Assembly: GCA_008694505.1 (NCBI GenBank)
Contig: VZDJ01000056.1
Span: 10,807,903 to 10,871,902, forward strand
Source: Cyanoderma ruficeps
Taxonomy: Eukaryota > Chordata > Aves > Passeriformes > Timaliidae
Direction: 5' to 3'
DNA: 64,000 nt
Part shown: piece after piece, positions 57,291-64,000 of the stretch
Position numbering within the stretch: the first letter of the stretch is position 1
How the letters are laid out: the number at the start of each line of letters is the position of its first letter
Notes under the pieces: model-generated
What the model was told of the DNA's origin: nothing
Seen by the model: only the letters and a program-made list of their open reading frames with translations
Database searches by the model: none
Made by a program: the position numbers and the translations under genes

Positions 57291-59924
57291 CTTCTGTAAG
57301 CAAAAAAAGAGAGGAATCCTTCTTAAATTAAAATCTGAAAAGGAGAAAGCAGGAAAGTTGTCTTTGCTGTTTGTGAGCTGAAGTTGGCCAAGTTATCCCA
57401 AGGCTGTTCTGACTGTTGTGTCACTTCGGTAAATTTTTCGGTGGATTTTTATAAACAAATTACAAAACCAGAAAAATCCGTTAAATTTTTAAAAACAAAG
57501 AACACAACTGGAACAGCTGCAATTCACCTGCCAGGGTGTGTGAGTGTGAGACCATGCAAGGGGCAAAGGATTCAAAGTTCCTGCCCCAAATGTTGTGTGG
57601 GCTGAGGAGAAAAGGCAAACAGAGACCAAGCAAGAAAAACAGCAGGAGGAGAGGCAGCTAATGAGCATCCACGGTTTGATTGCTTAATGGGGCTGTGGTC
57701 TTGAGGCTGCTCTGGAGGAAGGATGTCCCCTGGACAGGCAGGATGTGCAGGGAAGTGGGATTAATTCTGCAGAAAAGGAGCAGGAAATGTTGGAGGAATG
57801 TGCTGCTCACGTTCCCCTGCTGTAAATGGCTCCATCCATTAGCTGGAAGTGGCAGGCCGGGCAGAGTTAGGCCGGGCTTAGCAGGGAGGAGCCTGAGGAG
57901 AGGCAGGGATGTGCTGGAGTTCAGAGGAGCTTTCTGGAAACTTCCCAGTGAGCAGTTCCTGCTGCTGCTGGGATATCAGTGAAATAGGACACTCCTGAGA
58001 ATTCACTGATGGGACTGTTTGTTTTCACTAATGACACAAGATACCAAATCCTTAAAAATTCTCAGAGCTACAGAAGTGGTCAGAGCAGCAAATACACTTT
58101 GATCCCAAATGCCTTTTCCCCCTTCTCTGTATTTTTTATAATCCTTTTGCTCTTGGGGTCATAATACAAGTTTAAACACTTCCTTATCCTTTTCTGAATC
58201 TGAGCTTGTTTAGAAATGATAAAAGTGCCTTTGGGGTGGCCCTGATGGCTTTGGGAAGGCTTTGGGAGTGATGCTGTGGTGGTGGAGTGGGCGGGCTGGA
58301 TCCAGGGGTGAGGCTGTTTTACACCACAACGACACAGCACTCTGACTTCAGAAGGCTGAAAATGATTTCTTTATTTTTGGGATGTTTTTTTAATATACTG
58401 TTTTACACAGACCAATTTGATATGTGACAAGAAGGCAAACCTCTTCACTCACATTGGTCAGAGCAGAGGGACATCAAGAAGAAGTCCCTCCTAGGGAAAG
58501 AGTGTGAACATAGGTACAGTTTACAAAAACACTTTTCTTGTTTACAGAAAATTCCCTGGCAAAAGAATTTCAGGAAACCAAAACACCTCAGGCACAAACC
58601 AGGGCTGCGTCGGGGAGCATTCCCAGCTCCCAAACCTGATGTCAGATTGGCACAGCCCCTCGGAATCTTCACTCACAGCCGAGTCCACGGAGCCCTAAAA
58701 CCCCTCCACACGTTCCCCACGCTGCTAACACAAACACAAAAGCACCGAGAGGGTTTTTTTTTAAGCCAAATATTCCTGGAAATGGATTCCTGCTGTTGTC
58801 ACCTCATTCATTATCCTCCTCATGAAGGAAGAGGTGATGCAGCTTTCTGCTGTGAAGGTCCCCCCGTGTGTTCATCTCCTTAGCCACTGCCACTCATCCC
58901 CTTCATTTCTGAACCTTATCACTCCGTGTTCCAGGTGTTGGATTTGATCCATCCATCATCTGTCAGGGACTTGTCACAGACCCTGGACACTTCCAGATGC
59001 ATTTTCCGTGCAGGTCCTGCCAGAGGATATTAAGCAGGGAGGGTTGGGCAAATCACACACTTGCTCTGTTTTTGCTGTACTTCATCTTCATGTTAGCCTA
59101 TTTTCAGCACTTTTCTCCCAAAAGAGAAGCTGAGAATTTGGAATGGATGATTTGGGATTTGTGAGGAGTTTGTGGGTTTGTTCCTGTGGATTGACAAGCA
59201 CTCCTGTCTCACACTTTTGTCAGAGAGAGAACTCTTCCCCGCATTATCCAGATAAAAGGAGGGTAAAACTTTGCCCAATTTACTTCTTCGGTTGAACTTG
59301 ATGATCAAGCTCAGGGAGAGGTTTCCATGGTGCACAGTTTCCTTTTTCCAAGGAAAACTGTTTCCCTTCGTGTGTTTGCTGCTGTTGTGTTTAATGGTCA
59401 CTGTTCTGCGGGTTTAACAGTCACTCCCCACACCTTGGAGCTTGTGAATAAATTTGCATATTTTAAATCAACATTAGCAGGGAAAAATCTATTATTTGCC
59501 CAGGGCTGCTTATGATTTTTATAATATTGAAATGCAGGTTATGCTGCAGGATCTGCTCGATTCCAGCAGCCAGCTGTGTTCCTTGACAACTCAGGTATTG
59601 ATTCCTTACATCACCTGCTCCTTACTCACTTATTATATTTCATTCCTTTTTTTTGTAGAAGTACAAAACGAGAACCTGGTAGCGATTTCTGGCTTTATTC
59701 ATTTTCCTTTTCCCTGGTGGAGCCTCCTGGATTACATGCCTTGTCTGTTTGCCGAGCACTTTTCCTCTGCCTTTCTCCTTGAGCAGGAAGACTTGGAAAC
59801 TCTGAACTTTCGGCAGGGATTATGGTAATAATGAAATAACGTAGGGCCGTACTTGTAGCTGAGCTTTGTGCAGAGGGTGCTCTGTGTCGAGGCTGGGAGT
59901 GTCCCAGCTTCAGGGACAGAAAGA
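57291..59924. other. Noncoding sequence
   Basis: 2.6 kb with no supported gene. Frames of 86-110 codons (for example 59496-59828 on +) have no domain signature. A T-run of about 7 bases occurs at 58385-58391, and AAATTT-type AT-rich text at 57430-57500. Confidence 0.42.
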
Positions 59925-60165
59925 TGAGGCCACACCAGCAGCAGTTCAAGGGAACAAACTCTTTAATTTAAAAATCTGACTCCATTTATATACATTTGTA
60001 TGGAAATCCAGAGATTGGCTACTTCAGGTCGCCACCTCTCTGACCTGGATGGTGGACATCACCATCAATCATCTCTTCTCTCAGAGGAGAAATATGTAAA
60101 CATTCCAAAAATACACATTGTTTGCATGAAGCTGCGTGAGAATCTGCAGCACAAGGACAGAAGGC
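59925..60165 (-). mobile_element. LTR-like dispersed repeat, family A, copy 2
   Basis: This matches 18711-18945 in the same (minus) orientation. The best-conserved part runs from TGACTCCATTTATATACATT through AGGTCGCCACCTCTCTGACC, TGGATGGTGGACATCACCATC, AGAGGAGAAATATGTAAACAT to AAGCTGCGTGAGAATCTGCAG. A minus-strand TATATAAATGG box lies upstream of TTAAATTAAAGAG, where copy 1 has GAATAAAG; the AATAAA signal is thus lost or altered in this copy. It abuts a CR1 fragment to the right. Confidence 0.62.
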
Positions 60166-60189
60166 AGAAAATTCAGAGCGATGGTGCTC

Positions 60190-60305
60190 CGTCCCTGGAA
60201 ATGTCCAAGGCTTGGAGCACCCTGGGATAGTGGGAGATAGAGGTGGAATGAGACAACCTCTAAGGTGCCATCCAACCCAAACCATCCCATAATTCCATGA
60301 TCCTT
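60190..60305 (+). mobile_element. CR1 LINE 3' fragment, short
   Basis: CR1 words: CCCTGGAAATGTCCAAGGC, TTGGAGCACCCTGGGATAG, AACCTCTAAGGTGCCATCC, AACCCAAACCATCCCATAAT and TCCATGATCC. The middle TGGCAGGG part is diverged. It lies directly to the right of family A copy 2 in plus orientation. Confidence 0.78.
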
Positions 60306-60339
60306 AACCAGCCAGTGTAGAAGAATAACGTGTGGCTGA

Positions 60340-60945
60340 AGGATGTTGGGACAACAGGAGGCTCTTCAAAAAGCTGTTTATTGTATCAAAGATGTGACAG
60401 TCCTGGGCCGTGGGTGACAGAGCCAAGCCTAAAGCTGCCACATCCAGCTAAGGCGTGACTGGAGCCCCTTTAGCTCTGGTTAAATTATATGCATCGTATA
60501 GTTCTCTTTACTGAGCATCTTGACACATAAAACCCAATCAGCATCATACACAACACCTTTACCATTACCTCTAGCCCATCATAACTACTATCATTACCAT
60601 ATTATGTTGCAGTTTAAGCTTAAAGTTGTTTTTCAGGTTTTCTTGCAGTGGAAAATTCTTAGATTTTTTTTCTACTTGGTAAAAACATGTTTTTTGTTTC
60701 CCTACAGTACCTTTTGCTTTTCTTGAGACCTCTTTCTGCTTGCTAAAAACATCTTTGTTTGTGGTCAACACATCCTTTGCTCCAGCCATAAAACCTCCTT
60801 CCAACTCGACTCAACCTTTGCCTTCCTAGTTATCCATAACAACTGGCTCAGCAATCCTTAATTTAGACATCTTTTATTCTTCTACATCAAAACTTGCTTC
60901 TATCTCTATTCTGCTTTCAGGTTCCACATTCAGAGACCCTTCTGC
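60340..60945 (-). mobile_element. LTR-like element, solo (possible)
   Basis: On the minus strand the order fits an LTR: a long AT-rich U3-like part, a TGATTGGGTTTTATGTGTC region near 60530, CAGTAAAGAGAACTATACG, and the polyadenylation-like GATACAATAAACAGC (AATAAA at about 60384) followed by a short 3' part ending GTTGTCCCAACATCC. This resembles ERV-type LTRs of birds. No TG...CA termini are fixed and no internal genes are present. It is separate in sequence from families A and B. Confidence 0.5.
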
Positions 60946-62049
60946 TAAGCATTCATATCTGTAAAACTTTCCTGTAAACTTTCATCATTCCCAACAAGCC
61001 AGGGTGCAGCTGAATTTCCAGCATCACTTTCTGCATGTTTCCCTTTCCCTTGGTCCCGCAGGTGGGACACTCCTGCACAGCCAGGGAGCCCTGGGACCAC
61101 ATTCCTGGTGGATCCTTCCCTGGCTCTGGGGATGGAGCTGCCAGGAGCCATCTCCTCCTCCCACTTTGGCATCTTCTTATTCTCTCCATTCCCTCAGGAG
61201 GGAGAATGCCAGGGTGTCATCCCCAGAGCCTGTTCCTCCTCTGTGTCTTCTCCAGGTCATTTTTTGGTTGGTGGTGGGAGGCTGGAGCCCAGGGATCTGC
61301 TCCTCCTTTCCCCTTCCTGCTCTCCCGCTCCTGCTGCCTGGAATGCTGTCACTTACTGCTTCTTGCATTGTTTCACCTCAGCCCCGTGCTGGAATCCTCC
61401 TCTTCTTTTCCATCTGAAGTAATTAATTAGTCCAATTTCCATTTTTAAATTTAACTCAAGCTCGGGGGGGAAAAAAAAAAAAAATTACCAGCCTTGCCGA
61501 AGTGCTGACATGTGTTTTAGCAGAGATTGGTTAGGGAAGTCTTTAAAAATAATTCCCAGATAAAAGTCAAGTGCAGCGAACGAAATGCTCGAAAAAAATC
61601 TGAAGTGGCCCTGAGTATTTAGTTTGTGTTGCTGAATGATGGAGAACTGCTCTGGAGGGAAACAGGATGCAAGATTATTTTTATTATTATTAGTAATAAT
61701 AATAATTTTCCTTAAACCTCTTGGGTTTGGCCTTGCTGCAGGAGCTGCTTAACACCTCCCAGAGCAGCGAGGTCTGGAGGTGAGATGTTGTAGAACACCA
61801 CAGAACACCTCAGCTCCTGGGTGACCTCACACCTCTGCTGAGCTGGCACCTCAGGGGATGTCACCCTGGAGTGGGCACAGGTCACTGACCACGCATTCAG
61901 TGTTAGATCAGTGTTGCTGTGGCTAAATAAGGAAAAAGCGTGAAAAATCAGGGAGGAAATGATATTCCCAACCTCCGTGTTGAATCTCCAGGTGGTTCCA
62001 TGCAGAGTTGGCTGCTCCTCGTTAGAGCTGTCCCTTTAAATGACTGTCA
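60946..62049. other. Noncoding sequence; TAA repeats at 61675-61707
   Basis: No supported gene. Frames up to 137 codons at 61004-61430 overlap in three frames and are composition artefacts. An A-run lies at 61471-61483, and a TTATTA/TAATAA near-palindrome at 61679-61706. Confidence 0.42.
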
Positions 62050-62385
62050 CCAGCACTTAAACCATTGCCTCGTTAAATATTGCCTGCTTAAAACACATCT
62101 CGGGCTGGTTTGACAAATGGCTTGCTTCAGTTTAATGTGGAAGAGGAGCTAAATGAGTTAGTAAATGTTAATGTGGCCGTGTTCTTCCCAGATAACCAGC
62201 TGCCCTTGGGACAGTATCAATAAGTGGCGTTTATTTGATATTATGGATGTGTTAATTACGCGTAGACGAAATAACGAGTAAGCAAAGGTCAAGGACAAAC
62301 GCAGTTCCCCCAGAAACACCCATCAAAGAGCTTCTAATATTTCAGTCATTACCATTATTGAATATTCAGTGTCAATTAAATTATG
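62050..62385. other. Candidate conserved noncoding element
   Basis: Unique AT-leaning sequence with CTCGTTAAATATTGCC, TTAGTAAATGTTAATGTGG, TGTTAATTACGCGTAGACG, CAGTCATTACCATTATTGAA and GTCAATTAAATTATG words. No repeat, no low-complexity run and no coding frame. Position downstream of a CpG-island promoter would fit an intronic enhancer, which is inference. Confidence 0.3.
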
Positions 62386-62859
62386 TGCATCTTTTTCCTT
62401 GCTTATCTTTCGGGCCCCAAACTGAGCAACTTCGAGGGCTGTGCAAATGTTCTGGTGCCAAAAACTCGGCACAACTCCAGCAGTGGCTGGGCTGGTTTTC
62501 CTCCATACCCTGGTGAAATGCCAGGTGGAATTTGGGGATTGATTTCCTCTTGGAGATGTAACCTTGTGATGCTTTTTGCTGGAAATTGGAAATGAAGGAA
62601 ATGAAAGCGTGGCCGGTGCTGGCTGTTAAACTGCTGAACCTTGAAACTCGATGCAGATCAAACCCAAAAATGCTCTGGAGGCTGTAAATACCCAACTTTG
62701 CCCCAGTTCACTGCTCTGCTCCTTATCAATGTGCTCTGAAAAAGAGCAGGCTGGAGAGTTCAGCCTTTGCCTTCTACTCCCACCCGTGAGGATAAAGCCT
62801 TTTTTTTGGCAGGGATCTTCTGAAATTCAGCGGGTTTTGTGATGCGAGGCAAGACAGAG
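62386..62859. other. Noncoding sequence
   Basis: No gene was recognised. Opposed frames of 70 and 104 codons at 62381-62695 are unsupported. Confidence 0.42.
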
Positions 62860-63260
62860 CTTAGCTGATCAATGGGGCCATTAATTAGAATTAAAGGCTC
62901 AGCCATGATTTTTTGCTTTTACATATTGACATCTGGCAAAACAATTAAAAAGTCAATCAGGGTCTGAAAGTTACTCTCAGGTTACTCGGTGAGGAAGAGC
63001 AGTGAGGCCTCTTCCATCTCCCAGGAACTTCTCTCTTTTTCCAGGTGTCTGGGGAAAAAAAAAATCTCCCTCCCAAACAAGCTGCTGTTCATGTATGAAA
63101 TATTCATGTTATGACATCAAACCATGCTGCACATTATTTCGGTGCAGTGGGCCAAAATTAGATTCACATTTTATTTTGCTTATAAATGCCTGTCAGAGTT
63201 GCTAAATCAGTTTGTCTGTGCTGTCTTGAAGTGGTGTCAGTTTGAATTTCCTTCACGCTG
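62860..63260. other. Candidate conserved noncoding element
   Basis: AT-rich unique sequence including GCCATTAATTAGAATTAAAGG, CATGATTTTTTGCTTTTAC, GAAATATTCATGTTATGACATC and TTATTTCGGTGCAGTGGGCC. An A-run sits at 63054-63064. It might be regulatory; the evidence is only composition and lack of repeats. Confidence 0.25.
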
Positions 63261-63942
63261 CATATTGTTTTGGGCAAAGGCACATTCTTCCTTCTCCATC
63301 CGAGATGCAGCGCCTTGTGCTCTTGAAACAAAGCTGAAAAAGCCCAATAATTAAGATTCTTTTTAAAAACCCTCTCTGGGGTGACAGCTTGGCCTTTTTT
63401 AGGGTGATAGAGAAGCTACCAAATGCTGATGCATCCCGGTATTTGATTTTCCCCACGTGCAAGTGTCACTTTCTGGATTATTTCCTGGTTGTGGGGTACA
63501 TAACAAGGTGTCTTGTGCTGATGGAAGTAGAGATGAGCTTTGAGCAGCAGATTCTGAGTTCCTCAGTGCAGCTGAGGAAGAATCAGATGATTCAGTGGTT
63601 GTAACTCCCCTGGGCCAGGGGAGAGCTGCATCCTTCAGGCTGGGCCAGTGGGGCTGAGGAGGAATTAGGGCAGGAAGGAGGAGTTTGGGGTTGGTCTGAG
63701 CTCTCTTAAGACACAAACCCCATCCCTCAGCTGGGACCTCATCCTTTAGCTCAGGAGGCAGGGGAGTTCATTCACTCTTGGCTCTTTTGGTGCCGCGACA
63801 TCTCATTCATGCATAAATAATCTCATCTTAGTTATCCTAACGCTAAAAAAGAAATTTAAAAAAAAAGCTTCAGTCCCCAGTCTGCCAGATATTTCCATTA
63901 GAAATATCCCATCACAGGAGCTGTGCATGCCTGAAAACATCT
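63261..63942. other. Noncoding sequence before the edge acceptor
   Basis: No supported gene. An A-run lies at 63858-63867. The T/C-rich tail at 63940-63980 belongs to the splice acceptor candidate. Confidence 0.42.
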
Positions 63943-64000
63943 TTTCTTTTCTGCCCTCTCCCCCGGGTTCCCGTCCCCAGCCTGTGCCTGCGGCTCCAGC
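63943..64000 (+). other. Candidate splice acceptor and start of an exon (cut by window end)
   Basis: A pyrimidine-rich run (TTTTCTTTTCTGCCCTCTCCC) is followed by CCCGGGTTCCCGTCCCCAG, with AG at 63979-63980. This is a convincing acceptor. The 20 bases after it are GC-rich, CCTGTGCCTGCGGCTCCAGC, and open in all three frames. If joined to the 45552 donor, the split AG+C codon would be Ser, followed by an open Leu-Cys-Leu-Arg-Leu-Gln frame. The exon continues outside the window, so it cannot be identified. Confidence 0.35.

Noticed and set aside
61675..61707. TTATTATTATTAGTAATAATAATAA as a structured RNA or regulatory palindrome
   Set aside because: It is a simple-sequence TTA/TAA repeat; self-complementarity follows automatically from the composition.
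1..64000. CRISPR array, operons, phage or integrative elements
   Set aside because: No regularly spaced identical repeats with unique spacers, no dense gene-to-gene coding and no bacterial signals. CR1 fragments and the CpG island place the sequence in a bird nuclear genome.
1..64000. tRNA, rRNA or other classical RNA genes
   Set aside because: I saw no cloverleaf with A/B box words or ribosomal sequence. A covariance-model scan would be needed to exclude small snoRNA or microRNA genes.

Overview
This 64 kb window looks like nuclear DNA from a bird, most likely a songbird. The main evidence is at least a dozen fragments of the avian CR1 retroposon in both orientations. They are recognisable from the conserved 3' end (runs such as CCCTTCCAACCCAAACCATTC followed by a degenerate ATTCTATG-type tail). 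There are also several LTR-like sequences with TATA and AATAAA signals, microsatellites and one large CpG island. Nothing looks bacterial, plasmid or phage. Single N bases at 15083, 22632, 34497, 45312 and 45618, and NNN at 54024-54026, mark unresolved assembly positions, three of them beside homopolymer or dinucleotide runs.

No complete protein-coding gene can be supported. All open frames are short, except two over the CpG island (about 319 codons on +, 415 on -), where GC-richness removes stop codons by itself. The only gene-like signals are the CpG island (about 44.9-46.9 kb), which contains a short ATG frame ending at a strong splice donor (GT at 45553), a second donor-like site at 46360, and a good splice acceptor at the right edge (AG at 63979-63980). 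One economical reading is a + strand gene whose first exon lies in the island, with an intron of about 18 kb and a second exon starting at 63981. This is inference, and I cannot name the gene.

Layout: 1-9 kb is mostly unique AT-rich DNA with a 22-bp tandem repeat, a perfect 13-bp-arm hairpin and possible conserved noncoding segments. 9.3-9.7 kb is an LTR-like repeat (family B, minus). 12.2 kb has an ancient L3/CR1-L3-like tail. 14-17 kb has two CR1 tails. 18.7-19.2 kb is an LTR-like repeat (family A, minus) with an internal minisatellite. 21.4-21.7 kb is an AT-rich minisatellite. 23.3-23.6 kb is LTR-like. 27-41 kb is the most repeat-dense part (seven CR1 fragments, two pairs of 1.1-kb-spaced duplications, GC-rich minisatellites). 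42.4-43.6 kb has the second family B copy beside (CA)n, (TTTG)n and (GAT)n tracts. 44.9-46.9 kb is the CpG island. 51-57 kb has a 40-bp minisatellite and three CR1 fragments. 59.9-60.9 kb holds the second family A copy, a CR1 tail and a third LTR-like element. 62-63.9 kb is AT-rich with possible regulatory conservation.

The parts do not form a pathway or operon. The best overall description is an intergenic or intronic landscape around one CpG-island promoter. I found no support for a novel defence, mobile or metabolic system. The points most worth checking are the promoter/exon hypothesis, the 96% identical 190-bp duplication, the LTR pairs and the unassigned AT-rich segments.
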